Shown here piece by piece: positions 20,427-31,299 of a stretch of DNA of 64,000 nucleotides. Below the pieces are notes generated by a model, which worked only from the letters and a program-made list of their open reading frames with translations, was not told where the DNA came from and did not search any database. The stretch spans positions 1-64,000 of the forward strand of contig NZ_FNGI01000011.1 of assembly GCF_900102945.1 (NCBI RefSeq), written 5' to 3'. Numbering within the stretch: the stretch's first letter is position 1; each line of letters starts with the position of its first letter. The position numbers were made by a program, and so were the translations under genes. Origin of the DNA: Modicisalibacter muralis. GTDB taxonomy: Bacteria; Pseudomonadota; Gammaproteobacteria; Pseudomonadales; Halomonadaceae.

Positions 20427-21779
20427 ATGTCACCACAGGCCGGACCACGATTGGCTGGAAAGCGCATTCTGCTCGGCATCAGCGCCGGTATCGCCGCCTA
20501 CAAGAGCGCCCACTTGGCGCGGCTGCTGAAGAAGGCCGGCGCCGAGGTACGGGTGGTCATGACCGCAGGCGCCCAGGCGTTCATTACACCGCTGACCCTG
20601 CAAGCCTTGACCGGGGAGGCAGTGCGCACCTCTCTGCTCGACCCCGAGGCCGAAGCCGGCATGGGGCATATCGAGCTGGCCCGCTGGGCCGAATTGATCC
20701 TGATCGCGCCGGCCACCGCCGACCTGATGGCGCGCTTGGCCCATGGCCATGCCGACGATCTGCTGACCACGCTATGCCTGGCAAGCGGCGCCGAGTGCGT
20801 GATGGCGCCGGCGATGAACCAGGCCATGTGGCGCCACCCGGCCACCCAGGACAACGCCCGCCGCCTGGCCGATCTCGGCTGGCGCCTGCTCGGCCCCGAT
20901 GCCGGCGACCAGGCGTGTGGCGATATCGGCCCGGGACGCATGCTCGAACCCGAGGCGATCGTCGATGCGCTTTTCAGCTCGCCCGAGGCCGCTTCTCTGT
21001 CTAGGTCGCCCGAAGACGCTCCAGTCAGGTCGTCCGAAAGCGCTCCCGACTCCAGTAACGCAGCGGCCAGCGGATTGACGATCACCATCACCGCCGGCCC
21101 GACCCGCGAACCGCTGGACCCGGTGCGTTATCTGTCCAACCACAGCTCGGGCAAGATGGGTTATGCACTGGCCGCCGCCGCCGCGAGCCGTGGCGCGCGG
21201 GTGCGCCTGATCAGTGGTCCGGTGGCGCTGGATACACCCCCCGGTGTCGAGCGTATCGACGTCGAGTCAGCCATCGAGATGTGTGAGGCCGTGCGCCGGG
21301 CCGCCGCCGACAGCGATATCTTCATCGGCTGCGCGGCGGTCGCCGACTACCGCGCCGAGCAGATCAGCGAGCATAAGCTCAAGAAAACCACCGACGACGA
21401 CACCCTGACCCTGCGGCTGGTCAAGAATCCCGACATCATCGCCGAGATCGCCGCCTGCGAGCCGCGTCCGTTGATGATCGGCTTCGCCGCCGAAACGCGC
21501 GACCTCGAAACCTACGCTCGCGACAAGCTAATCCGCAAGAACCTCGACATGATCGTCGCCAACGACGTCGGCCAGGCCGGACTGGGTTTCGGCGCCGAAC
21601 GCAACGCCGCGCTGCTGCTATGGCGTGAAGACCAGCGGCGCGACGGCTCGTCGGCGCCGGGGCGTCTCGAGCTGCCGGCGCAGAGCAAGGCCACCCTGGC
21701 CGAGACGATCATCGACACGGCGCTGGCGCGCTTCGCCGCGCGCGCGCCGTCAAAACCATCTCAACAGGACACTCCATGA
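20427..21779 (+). CDS. coaBC: Bifunctional phosphopantothenoylcysteine decarboxylase/synthase
   Basis: Joins 4'-phosphopantothenate with cysteine and decarboxylates the product, two steps of coenzyme A synthesis. The 450 residues have the CoaC flavodoxin-like domain first ([20 protein letters not shown], about 11-30; active-site His in [18 protein letters not shown]; Cys in [12 protein letters not shown]) and CoaB from about residue 215 ([33 protein letters not shown]). A repeat-bearing linker separates them. The dut start overlaps its stop by four bases. In other gammaproteobacteria this gene sits beside radC. Confidence 0.97.
   Translation: MSPQAGPRLAGKRILLGISAGIAAYKSAHLARLLKKAGAEVRVVMTAGAQAFITPLTLQALTGEAVRTSLLDPEAEAGMGHIELARWAELILIAPATADLMARLAHGHADDLLTTLCLASGAECVMAPAMNQAMWRHPATQDNARRLADLGWRLLGPDAGDQACGDIGPGRMLEPEAIVDALFSSPEAASLSRSPEDAPVRSSESAPDSSNAAASGLTITITAGPTREPLDPVRYLSNHSSGKMGYALAAAAASRGARVRLISGPVALDTPPGVERIDVESAIEMCEAVRRAAADSDIFIGCAAVADYRAEQISEHKLKKTTDDDTLTLRLVKNPDIIAEIAACEPRPLMIGFAAETRDLETYARDKLIRKNLDMIVANDVGQAGLGFGAERNAALLLWREDQRRDGSSAPGRLELPAQSKATLAETIIDTALARFAARAPSKPSQQDTP
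20976..21050. repeat. In-frame tandem repeat in the coaBC linker
   Basis: Three adjoining units of 27, 24 and 24 bases starting AGCTCGCCCGA, AGGTCGCCCGA and AGGTCGTCCGA. They encode [17 protein letters not shown] and RSSESAPD, a serine-, proline- and acid-rich stretch between the CoaC and CoaB domains. It looks like linker expansion by tandem duplication; both domains appear intact. Confidence 0.75.
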
Positions 21780-22264
21780 CCGATTCCATGACGCCCGGCG
21801 ACACCCGCCGTGGCGCCACGCTCGCCGTCAAGATTCTCGATGACCGGATCCGCGACTACCCGCTACCCCACTACGCGACCCAGGGCAGCGCCGGCATGGA
21901 CCTGCGCGCGCTGCTCGACGCCCCGCTGGAACTCGCGCCCGGCGCCTGCGAGCTGGTGCGCACCGGTCTCGCCGTGCATATCGCCGACCCAGGTCTTGCC
22001 GGGATGATCCTGCCGCGCTCGGGGCTCGGCCATAAACACGGTATCGTGTTGGGCAATCTGGTCGGGCTGATCGATTCCGACTACCAGGGCGAGCTGATGA
22101 TCTCGGTTTGGAACCGTGGCCAGACGCCGTTCGTGCTCGAGCCGGGCGAACGCCTGGCACAGTATGTATTGGTGCCGGTAGTGCAGGCCGAACTCGAGGT
22201 CGTCGAGGACTTCGACGCCAGCCTGCGCGCCGGCGGTGGGTTCGGGCATTCTGGTCGCCACTGA
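21776..22264 (+). CDS. dut: dUTP diphosphatase
   Basis: Hydrolyses dUTP to dUMP and pyrophosphate, keeping uracil out of DNA and feeding thymidylate synthesis. Trimeric dUTPase, 162 residues, with the conserved motifs GSAGMDLRA (about 38), [20 protein letters not shown] (about 79-98, motifs 2 and 3), WNRG (about 112) and the C-terminal GGGFGHSGR. The start overlaps the coaBC end (ATGA), so translation is probably coupled. Roughly ten residues at the N-terminus are longer than in E. coli; a second Met at residue 5 is an alternative start. Confidence 0.97.
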   Translation: MTDSMTPGDTRRGATLAVKILDDRIRDYPLPHYATQGSAGMDLRALLDAPLELAPGACELVRTGLAVHIADPGLAGMILPRSGLGHKHGIVLGNLVGLIDSDYQGELMISVWNRGQTPFVLEPGERLAQYVLVPVVQAELEVVEDFDASLRAGGGFGHSGRH

Positions 22265-22317
22265 CGTTTTGGGCCGTCACTAACGTTGTGGGGCTTCCCT
22301 AACATTTTGGGAACACG
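22261..22317. repeat. Three 19-bp direct repeats between dut and algC
   Basis: Three consecutive 19-base units with shared 5' parts CTGACGTTTTGGG, CTAACGTTGTGGG and CTAACATTTTGGG; the remaining six bases vary. The first unit begins on the last codon and stop of dut. The spacing keeps each unit on nearly the same helix face, as in tandem binding sites for a regulator. The array ends 42 bases before the algC start and could control that gene. No known consensus is recognised. Confidence 0.7.
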
Positions 22318-22359
22318 GCAAATCCTTATTTACGTTACCAAGGAATCAAGGAGAGATTC

Positions 22360-24685
<2,326 letters not shown>

Positions 24686-24767
24686 GGACATACACGACCT
24701 TTGCGGTTTGCCCCGGCAAGGGCCCGCCAAGTAGGATTAGCGTAACCAAAATTATTAGAAGAACGAC

Positions 24768-25385
24768 ATGACGCAGGCGACAACCAAGCAAAGCCGCCGG
24801 GAGCAGATTCTCCAGGCGCTGGCACTCATGCTCGAGGAAGATAGCGGCAAGCGCATCACCACGGCATCGCTGGCCCGCCAGGTCGGCGTTTCCGAGGCGG
24901 CGCTGTATCGCCATTTTCCCAGCAAGGCACGCATGTTCGAGGGGCTGATCGAGTTCATCGAGGAAAGCCTGTTCGAGCGCATCCGGCGTATTCTCGATGA
25001 AACCCCCGACGCCCTACCCCGCTGCGAGCATATTCTCATGCTGCTGCTGGGTTTCGCCGAGAAGAACCCCGGCCTGTGCCGGCTATTGAGCGGCGATGCC
25101 CTGACCGGCGAAACCGCACGGCTGCGCACGCGCATGAACCAACTGTTCGAGCGCCTGGAAACGCAGCTCAAGCAACTCCTGCGCGAGGCCGAGATACACG
25201 AAGGCCTGCGCACGACGCTGCCGGTTTCCTCGACGGCCAATCTCTTGCTGGCCTACGCCGAGGGGCGTATCGGCCAGTACGTGCGCAGCGACTTCAAGCG
25301 CCTGCCCACCGCGCATTGGGACGAGCAGTGGCGGCTACTCGCCAGGGAGCTGATGGTGCCGGTCGCCAAGGCGGCGCGAGCCTAA
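24768..25385 (+). CDS. slmA: Nucleoid occlusion factor SlmA (TetR family)
   Basis: DNA-bound inhibitor of FtsZ assembly that stops septum formation over the chromosome. The 205 residues have the TetR helix-turn-helix at about 10-60 ([20 protein letters not shown]) and an all-helical FtsZ-binding and dimer domain. Sequence and position, downstream of dut and argB, match SlmA rather than a metabolic TetR regulator. The ATG follows GAAGAACGAC. Repeat copy C begins immediately after the TAA stop. No SlmA binding palindrome was noticed within the window. Confidence 0.93.
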   Translation: MTQATTKQSRREQILQALALMLEEDSGKRITTASLARQVGVSEAALYRHFPSKARMFEGLIEFIEESLFERIRRILDETPDALPRCEHILMLLLGFAEKNPGLCRLLSGDALTGETARLRTRMNQLFERLETQLKQLLREAEIHEGLRTTLPVSSTANLLLAYAEGRIGQYVRSDFKRLPTAHWDEQWRLLARELMVPVAKAARA

Positions 25386-25572
25386 GAACTACTGCATAAA
25401 TGCCTGCACGGACTAGGCGTCCCCGACGAATCACTGTGTCACGCGGTGCTGGTGCGCCAGCCCGGTCGAGAAAAGCCTAACTATATGTTATGTCTTTTCT
25501 TCTGTGCTCCGGGCTCCTTGTGACGTAGCGACGCCCGCATCATTCCGTTCGTCAATTTATCCAGCAGTTCCG
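25386..25572. repeat. Stop-associated structured repeat, family 1, copy C
   Basis: Longest copy. It begins at the first base after the slmA stop and runs in the slmA direction. The outer arms are GAACTACTGCATAAAT and, reversed, GAACTGCTGGATAAAT. The core is GCCTAAC, TATAT, GTTATGTC inside a GAAAAG/CTTTTC stem. With copy A it shares GGTGCGCCAGCCCGGTCGAG and GACGTAGCGACGCCCGC with few or no differences. The slmA-rpoH terminator follows 30 bases later. No open reading frame of note is inside. Confidence 0.85.
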
Positions 25573-25602
25573 TAGCGTGTCTCCGGAGCCAACATAAAAA
25601 GA

Positions 25603-25639
25603 GCGGCGCCCGGCTTGTCGTCGCCGGGCGCCGCTTTTT
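25603..25639. terminator. Bidirectional terminator between slmA and rpoH
   Basis: Perfect 12-base stem GCGGCGCCCGGC and GCCGGGCGCCGC with an eight-base loop, flanked by an A-run on the left and TTTTT on the right. It should end transcription both of slmA (plus) and rpoH (minus), which converge here. Confidence 0.92.
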
Positions 25640-25660
25640 CTTCGAACATCTAGCGGGATA

Positions 25661-26527
25661 CTACGCCACCAGCGAATCGTCCAATTGCAAGCGAATCTTC
25701 TTCATGGCGTTCTTTTCCAACTGACGGATACGCTCGGCGGAGACGCCGTAAACGTCGGCCAGCTCATGCAGCGTCGCCTTATCCTCGGCCAGCCAGCGGC
25801 TTTGCAGAATATCCCGCGAACGCTCGTCCAGCGTCGCCAATGCATTCTGCAAGCGCTGCGTGGAATCCTCTTCCCAGTCGCTGTTCTCGACCTGAGTCGC
25901 GGGATCGTAGCGACCGTCTTCGAGATAATGTACCGGCGCCTGGTAGCCCTGATCGTCGTCCTCGCCGGGCGAGGCATCGAAGCCGGCATCGAACGCCGTC
26001 AGGCGACCTTCCATCTGCCGCACCACCTCGGGCTTGACGTCGAGATCCTTGGCGATGGCCTCGACTTCGTTGCTGTTGAGCCATCCCAGGCGTTTCTTGG
26101 CGCCGCGCAAATTGAAGAACAGCTTGCGCTGGGCCTTGGTGGTGGCGACCTTGACGATACGCCAGTTGCGCAATACGAATTCGTGAATTTCGGCCTTGAT
26201 CCAGTGCACGGCGAAAGACACCAGGCGCACGCCCTGGTGCGGATCGAAGCGCTTGACCGCCTTCATCAGCCCGACGTTGCCTTCCTGAATCAGGTCGGCC
26301 TGCGGCAAGCCGTAACCGGAATAGCTGCGGGCGATATGCACCACGAAACGCAGGTGCGCCATGACCAGGCGCCGCGCGGCCTCGAGATCGCTCTCTTCGG
26401 TCAGGCGCAAGGCCAGTTCATGTTCTTCCTCGGCGGTCAATACGGCAATACGATTGACCGCTCGGATGTAACCGTTCAGATCCTGGCCCGGTGATAAATG
26501 GCCAATAGGCTGAAGACTGGTGCTCAT
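25661..26527 (-). CDS. rpoH: RNA polymerase sigma-32 factor (heat shock)
   Basis: Alternative sigma factor directing heat-shock and proteostasis genes. The 288 residues contain region 2 ([20 protein letters not shown], about 57-76, with the core-binding [19 protein letters not shown]), the RpoH box [10 protein letters not shown] (about 132-141) that only sigma-32 proteins carry, and the region 4 helix-turn-helix near the C-terminus ([20 protein letters not shown]). Monocistronic, downstream of ftsX on the same strand. The 213-base upstream region has a direct repeat (26599-26620) and presumably several promoters; I cannot define a thermosensor by eye. Confidence 0.97.
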   Translation of the reverse strand: MSTSLQPIGHLSPGQDLNGYIRAVNRIAVLTAEEEHELALRLTEESDLEAARRLVMAHLRFVVHIARSYSGYGLPQADLIQEGNVGLMKAVKRFDPHQGVRLVSFAVHWIKAEIHEFVLRNWRIVKVATTKAQRKLFFNLRGAKKRLGWLNSNEVEAIAKDLDVKPEVVRQMEGRLTAFDAGFDASPGEDDDQGYQAPVHYLEDGRYDPATQVENSDWEEDSTQRLQNALATLDERSRDILQSRWLAEDKATLHELADVYGVSAERIRQLEKNAMKKIRLQLDDSLVA

Positions 26528-26598
26528 TGCAGGGATGTCTCCATGTTGCCCAACAAACGTGACGAGCCTCGTGTAGCGGCTCGACCCAAGATGACGTT

Positions 26599-26620
26599 AT
26601 CGATAAATGCCATCGATAAA
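26599..26620. repeat. Direct repeat in the rpoH upstream region
   Basis: Two copies of ATCGATAAA spaced 13 bases start to start, 72-93 bases before the rpoH start. They are AT-rich against a GC-rich background and lie where promoters are expected. Possibly paired protein sites or duplicated promoter elements; no known consensus is recognised. Confidence 0.4.
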
Positions 26621-26740
26621 CAATTCGCCGAAAACCTTAGCTGCCTAATCTATCGTGGCGTCACTCAGACCACTAGCGTAGATAGAAGTTCGACTTTCGT
26701 GCAACCTGCTCCGTCAACATTTTAGCCAGACAGGAACAGG

Positions 26741-27736
26741 CTAGCGTGGTCGTATTTCCGCAAGATGACGGCTCACCGCCATCCAGCCACCCAACCAACC
26801 CAGTAGTGTACTCGAAACCAGCAGGATTGCCGAGCCATCCAAGCCCAATCCCGGCATGCTGAAATGCGCCCCGTAACTCTGCGCCAGGGCCTGTACGGGT
26901 GCCGCCAGCCACTGGCCGCCGAGGCTCAGCAAGGCCCACGCCAGCAACCCGCCGCCGAGCCCGTACCAGGCACCGCTATACAGGAACGGGCGACGCACGA
27001 AGGCGTGCGTCGCGCCAATCAGCGTGACCACTTCGATTTCCTTGCGCCGACTCTCCACCGCCAGGCGAATGGTATTGCCGACGATCAGCAGCACGCCAAG
27101 ACCGAACAGCACACCCAGCGCCAGCGTCAGCCGTTGACCCAGCTCGGCGATGCGCCGCAGGCGCTCGAGCCAGGCCAGATCGAGACGTACCTCGTCGACA
27201 CCGTCGACGCTGCCCAGTTGCCCAGCCAGGTCGCGCACCGCTTCGGGGGCCGTGTTCAGCGGCGTAATCACCACGCTGGCCGGCAATGGATTGTCGTCGA
27301 GTCGCGCCAGTGCATCGTCAAGCCCCAGCACCTGCTGGAACTCGGCCATGCCCTCGGCGGCGGTCACCAGCCGTGCGCTACCGACATCGGGGTGCGCGCG
27401 CAGCGTCTCGGCAAGGGCCATGGCCTCGCGCTCAGCCATTGATGGCGTCATATACACCGTCAGCGTGGCACTCTCTTCGAGTTGGGCGTCGAGTAACCGG
27501 GCGCTGTCCAGCGTCAGCCACAGCCCACACGGCAGAACCAGCGCGATGCCGATGGCTAGCATGGTCAGCAGGCTGGCCAGCGGATGACGAACCAGCCGTC
27601 CCGCGCTGTCCCTGGCCATGGCACGATGGTGGCGCGCCCAGGCGCGTGCCCGGCTGTCGAGGCCGGTGCGCTGACTCCGCGCGCCACGACGACGAGTGGC
27701 GCCCTGCGATGTCGCGGACGTCTGGCGATCACTCAT
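26741..27736 (-). CDS. ftsX: Cell division ABC permease FtsX
   Basis: Inner-membrane partner of FtsE, which transmits ATPase cycles to periplasmic cell-wall hydrolase activation at the septum. The 331 residues have an Arg-rich cytoplasmic N-terminus (about 1-55), a first transmembrane helix (about 55-80), a large periplasmic domain (about 85-205) and three C-terminal helices (about 207-230, 255-280, 302-322). The N-terminus overlaps the ftsE end by four bases. Gene order ftsY-ftsE-ftsX-rpoH is the standard gammaproteobacterial arrangement. Confidence 0.95.
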   Translation of the reverse strand: MSDRQTSATSQGATRRRGARSQRTGLDSRARAWARHHRAMARDSAGRLVRHPLASLLTMLAIGIALVLPCGLWLTLDSARLLDAQLEESATLTVYMTPSMAEREAMALAETLRAHPDVGSARLVTAAEGMAEFQQVLGLDDALARLDDNPLPASVVITPLNTAPEAVRDLAGQLGSVDGVDEVRLDLAWLERLRRIAELGQRLTLALGVLFGLGVLLIVGNTIRLAVESRRKEIEVVTLIGATHAFVRRPFLYSGAWYGLGGGLLAWALLSLGGQWLAAPVQALAQSYGAHFSMPGLGLDGSAILLVSSTLLGWLGGWMAVSRHLAEIRPR

Positions 27737-28413
27737 GAGGCGACCTCGTGAGCGTGCTCGTCGGCGATCAGGCGACCGTCGCGCAGACGCAACACGCGGT
27801 GGCGCAGCCGAGCGATCAGCGCCAAGTCGTGGCTGGCGACCATCACGGTGGTGCCGATACGATTGAAATCCTCGAACAGGCGCATGATATCGGCGGAGAG
27901 TTGCGGGTCGAGATTGCCGGTCGGCTCGTCGGCGAGCAGCAGCGCCGGTTTGTTGACTACCGCGCGCGCAATGCCGATGCGCTGCTGTTCGCCGCTGGAA
28001 AGCTCGATGGGCAGCGCCTTCTCGCGGTGCAGCAGGCCGACCTTTTCGAGTGCCGCGCGCACCCGGCGCGCCGCTTCGCGGGGCTCGACGCCCTGAATCT
28101 CCAGCGGCAACGCGACGTTGGCGAACACACTGCGATCGAGCAGTAACTGGTGATCCTGGAACACCACGCCGATCTGGCGACGGTAGAAAGGCACCTGGCT
28201 GTCGTGCAGGCGATCGATGTCGTGCCCGGCGACCATCACGCGACCGCGCGACGGCCGCTCCAGGCGCATGATCAGGCGCAGCAGCGAACTCTTGCCGGCC
28301 CCGGAATGCCCGGTCAGGAAGACCATCTCACCGCGCCGCACATGAAAATCGAGACCGGCGAGCGCCTCGAAGCGCCCACCGTAACGCTTGCCGACGTGCT
28401 CGAAGGCAATCAT
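27733..28413 (-). CDS. ftsE: Cell division ATP-binding protein FtsE
   Basis: ATPase of the FtsEX complex, 226 residues. It has Walker A GHSGAGKSS (about 36-44), the Q-loop around residue 87, the ABC signature LSSGEQQR (about 138; Ser replaces the usual second Gly position of LSGGQ-type motifs), Walker B LLLADEPTGNLD (about 156-167) and the switch His in ASHD. It overlaps ftsY and ftsX by four bases on each side, so the three genes form a tightly coupled operon. Confidence 0.96.
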   Translation of the reverse strand: MIAFEHVGKRYGGRFEALAGLDFHVRRGEMVFLTGHSGAGKSSLLRLIMRLERPSRGRVMVAGHDIDRLHDSQVPFYRRQIGVVFQDHQLLLDRSVFANVALPLEIQGVEPREAARRVRAALEKVGLLHREKALPIELSSGEQQRIGIARAVVNKPALLLADEPTGNLDPQLSADIMRLFEDFNRIGTTVMVASHDLALIARLRHRVLRLRDGRLIADEHAHEVAS

Positions 28414-29729
28414 CCGGCGCCCTCGTCGTCGCGAGCGAACAGCGCACCGACGAAGTCATCCGCCGCGAAGGGGCGTAGATCGTCGAGCGATTCGCCGACC
28501 CCGATAAAGCGAATCGGCGTCGCCAACTGCTTGGCCAGCGCGAAGATGATCCCGCCCTTGGCGGTGCCATCGAGCTTGGTCAGGGTAATGCCGGTAATCG
28601 GTATCGCCTCGTTGAAGGTGCTCGCCTGGGACAGCGCGTTCTGGCCGGTGCCGGCGTCGAGCACCAGCATCACCTCATGAGGGGCGGCCGCATCGAGCTT
28701 GGTCATCACCCGGTGCACCTTCTTGAGCTCTTCCATCAGGTGACTCTTGTTATGCAGCCGCCCAGCGGTGTCGGCGATCAGCACATCGACGCCGCGCGCC
28801 TTGGCCGCGGCCAGGGCGTCATAGATCACCGAGGCGCTGTCGGCGCCGGTGTGCTGCGCCACCACCGGCACCTTGTTGCGTTCGCCCCACACCTTCAATT
28901 GCTCCACCGCTGCGGCACGAAAGGTATCTCCGGCAGCGAGCATCACGCTGCGCCCTTCGGCCTGGAAGCGCTGGGTCAGCTTGCCGATGGTGGTGGTCTT
29001 GCCCACGCCATTGACGCCGATCATCAGGATCACGAACGGCCCCTGGCCCTTGGGAGGCAGCGCCAACGGCGTGGACACCGGCGCGAGCAGCTCGGTCAGT
29101 TCGCCCTGTAATGCGCGATACAGCGCCTGGGGCTCGTTGAGCTCCTTGCGCGAGACGCGCGCCGAGAGATTGTCGATGATCTCGCTGGTCGCCTCGATGC
29201 CGACGTCGGCCAACAACAGCTGCGTCTCGAGATCCTCCATCAGTTCATCGTCGATCTGCTTCTTGCCCAGGAAGAGATCGGCGATACCCTCGGTCAGGTT
29301 GCTACGCGTCTTGCCCAACCCCGAGCGGATACGCGCGAACCAGCCGAGTTTTTCCGGCGCTGGGCCAGGCGCGTCCTGGCGAGCTTGGGTTTCCTCTTTG
29401 TCCAGTGCAGGGTCCAGCACATCGCCCTCGGGGCGATGCACTTCTTCGGCGAGCGCTTCGCGTGGCGTATCCACCGGCACCTCGTCGAGGGCCGTGTGTG
29501 CCTCGCCTGTCGCCAGGTCGCCATCGAGCGCCTCCTGGGCGGCTTCACGCTCGAGGTCGTTCGGCACGTATTCGGCGGCCTGCTGCGCCTCGGGGTCGAC
29601 TTCATGTACCGCTGCGTCGGGCGTAGCGATGGCTTCGGAAGAGTTGTCCTGGGCCTCGTCGGCCGGTTGCTCCAGCGTTTCGTGCTGGTCGGATGGTTGT
29701 TTCTTCTTGCGCTTGAAAAAACCGAGCAT
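28410..29729 (-). CDS. ftsY: Signal recognition particle receptor FtsY
   Basis: GTPase that docks SRP-bound ribosomes at the membrane. The 439 residues comprise a strongly acidic A domain (about 1-125, rich in Glu and Asp, with a Lys-rich amphipathic start MLGFFKRKKKQ that can bind lipid), the helical N domain (about 130-215) and the G domain with GVNGVGKTTTIGKLT (about 238-252), DTFRAAAVEQLK (about 276), DTAGRLHNK (about 327) and TKLDGTAKGG (about 394). First gene of ftsY-ftsE-ftsX, divergent from rsmD. Confidence 0.97.
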   Translation of the reverse strand: MLGFFKRKKKQPSDQHETLEQPADEAQDNSSEAIATPDAAVHEVDPEAQQAAEYVPNDLEREAAQEALDGDLATGEAHTALDEVPVDTPREALAEEVHRPEGDVLDPALDKEETQARQDAPGPAPEKLGWFARIRSGLGKTRSNLTEGIADLFLGKKQIDDELMEDLETQLLLADVGIEATSEIIDNLSARVSRKELNEPQALYRALQGELTELLAPVSTPLALPPKGQGPFVILMIGVNGVGKTTTIGKLTQRFQAEGRSVMLAAGDTFRAAAVEQLKVWGERNKVPVVAQHTGADSASVIYDALAAAKARGVDVLIADTAGRLHNKSHLMEELKKVHRVMTKLDAAAPHEVMLVLDAGTGQNALSQASTFNEAIPITGITLTKLDGTAKGGIIFALAKQLATPIRFIGVGESLDDLRPFAADDFVGALFARDDEGAG

Positions 29730-29874
29730 GGGCGAGTATTAATCCTGGGGCTGAAGATAAAGACGCTGAACGAAAAGGCGTCGGGCGAGTGCGGACGGTT
29801 TTCGTGTACGTCTCGGCTCATCCTATCACTGTGCGCTACCACTGTGGATAAGGCGCGCGTACAATCCGTCGATC

Positions 29875-30498
29875 ATGAATCGTCGTCGCTCTTCACCCTC
29901 ACGCCGTAGCGCTGCCCCCACTGGCAAGGGCAGTGGCAAGCTGCGCATCATCGGCGGTGAGTTTCGCCGCCGCCAATTGGCGGTGCCCGATAGCCCCGGC
30001 CTGCGCCCGACACCCGACCGGGTGCGCGAAACCCTGTTCAACTGGCTGGCCTTCGAGCTCGCCGGGTGCCGGGTGCTCGACCTTTTTGCCGGTACCGGCG
30101 CGCTGGGATTCGAAGCGCTGTCACGCGGCGCGGCGCATGCCCACTTCGTCGAGGCCAACCCCGCCGTCGCCCGCGCCATCGACACCAACCTGGCCACCCT
30201 CGGCGCGACCGGCCAGGTCACCGTGCGAGACGCCAGCGGCTTTCTAAGCGGCGCGGCGGCGCCTTTCGACATCGTGTTTCTCGACCCACCGTTTCGCCAG
30301 GGACTCGCCGCACCGGCCTGCGAACTGCTGGAGAATCGGGGCTGGCTCGCTGACGAGGCCAGGGTGTATGTCGAGACCGAAGCCGAGCTGGTGCCCAAAG
30401 TGCCAACGAACTGGTCGCTGTATCGCGAAGTACGCGCCGGGGATAGTCACGGGCGCCTTTATCGTCGCATCGCGTCGCCGCCCGGCGACGCTTGCTGA
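29875..30498 (+). CDS. rsmD: 16S rRNA m2G966 methyltransferase
   Basis: SAM-dependent N2-guanine methyltransferase acting on 16S rRNA. The 207 residues start with a basic tail (MNRRRSSPSRRS), then LRIIGGEFRRR, PTPDRVRETLFNWL (about 43-56), the SAM loop DLFAGTGALGFEALSRGA (about 67-84) and the catalytic FLDPPF (about 138-143). Divergent from ftsY, as in E. coli and Pseudomonas. The ZapB-like gene follows after 79 bases. Confidence 0.95.
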   Translation: MNRRRSSPSRRSAAPTGKGSGKLRIIGGEFRRRQLAVPDSPGLRPTPDRVRETLFNWLAFELAGCRVLDLFAGTGALGFEALSRGAAHAHFVEANPAVARAIDTNLATLGATGQVTVRDASGFLSGAAAPFDIVFLDPPFRQGLAAPACELLENRGWLADEARVYVETEAELVPKVPTNWSLYREVRAGDSHGRLYRRIASPPGDAC

Positions 30499-30577
30499 GC
30501 TTTTGGCCACGGCGTACGCTGGCGACTGCCAAGCAACCACGCCATGCCACACGGACAGCCATTATCAGGAGAACAGC

Positions 30578-30778
30578 ATGAGCATCGAACTCTTCAATCA
30601 GCTCGAACAGAAGGTGACCAACGCGGTCGAGTCACTCGAAATTCTCAAGATGGAAGCCGACGAGCTTCGCGAGGAAAACGCGCGCCTCAAGCAGGAACAT
30701 CAGGAATGGGAGCGTCGCTTGAGTGCGCTGCTGGACAAGTTCCGCGAGTTGGAAGGCAGCGAGACCAGTATTTCCTGA
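30578..30778 (+). CDS. zapB: ZapB-like cell division coiled-coil protein
   Basis: A 66-residue protein, almost entirely coiled coil, MSIELFNQLEQKVTNAVESL and onward. It parallels E. coli ZapB at both ends: the MSLEVFEKLEAKV-like start and a C-terminal WERRLSALLDKF matching the WQERLQALLGRM region, with about 15 residues (two heptads) fewer between. ZapB stabilises the Z ring through ZapA. The ATG follows AGGAGAAC. The context beside rsmD and the fts genes adds little. A different small coiled-coil family is the main alternative. Confidence 0.8.
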   Translation: MSIELFNQLEQKVTNAVESLEILKMEADELREENARLKQEHQEWERRLSALLDKFRELEGSETSIS

Positions 30779-30831
30779 ATTAGCGCCTTTTCGATCACGC
30801 CGGCAGGGCCAGATCGGGTGGTTGCCGGCGT

Positions 30832-31299
30832 TCAGCCTTGCGTTAGTGCCAATGTCTTCGACATCAGCAGGGCATCCTCGCCGCGACCATCGGCGCCACG
30901 ATAATAGCCGCGCCGGCGACCATCGAGTGTAAATCCCACCTGTTCGTAGAGTGCCCGCGCTGCCTGGTTGGATTCGCGTACTTCGAGCAGCAGGCGCTCG
31001 CTGCGCCAATCGCGCGCCTCGTCGCATAACCGCCGCAGCAGCGCCCTGGCGATGCCCCGCCGCCGCGCTTGCGGCGCCACGCCGATGGCCTGCAATTCGG
31101 CCTCGAACGGCAGCCGATAGAGCAGCGCATAGCCGAGCAGTTCCTCTCCTTCGCAGCCCCCCCACAAGCTGGCCCGTTGACCCTTGAAGGCTTCGTCGAA
31201 CTGGGTCGACGACCAGGAAGAGTGCGGTTGGGCGGCGGCTTCAAGTGCCACGACTTCGGCTAGCCGTTCGTGCGACAAGCGTTTAAGCCGCAGGGTCAT
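30832..31299 (-). CDS. rimI: Ribosomal protein S18 alanine N-acetyltransferase
   Basis: GNAT acetyltransferase that modifies the N-terminal alanine of ribosomal protein S18. With the start at MTLRLKRLSHERL the protein has 155 residues. The acetyl-CoA loop is QARRRGIARALLRRL (about 82-96), and the C-terminal EVRESNQAARALYEQVGF is characteristic of RimI. The start overlaps the end of the upstream psi-subunit gene by 17 bases, the holD-rimI order known from E. coli. Confidence 0.92.
   Translation of the reverse strand: MTLRLKRLSHERLAEVVALEAAAQPHSSWSSTQFDEAFKGQRASLWGGCEGEELLGYALLYRLPFEAELQAIGVAPQARRRGIARALLRRLCDEARDWRSERLLLEVRESNQAARALYEQVGFTLDGRRRGYYRGADGRGEDALLMSKTLALTQG

Noticed and set aside
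22261-22317. 19-bp repeats as plasmid-type replication iterons
   Set aside because: No rep gene or DnaA boxes nearby; housekeeping context.
25386-25572. Family 1 core resembles integron attC (RYYYAAC and GTTRRRY at gene 3' ends)
   Set aside because: The two half-sites are only five bases apart, GTTATGT breaks the GTTRRRY rule, no L boxes are visible and the genes are housekeeping ones without an integrase.
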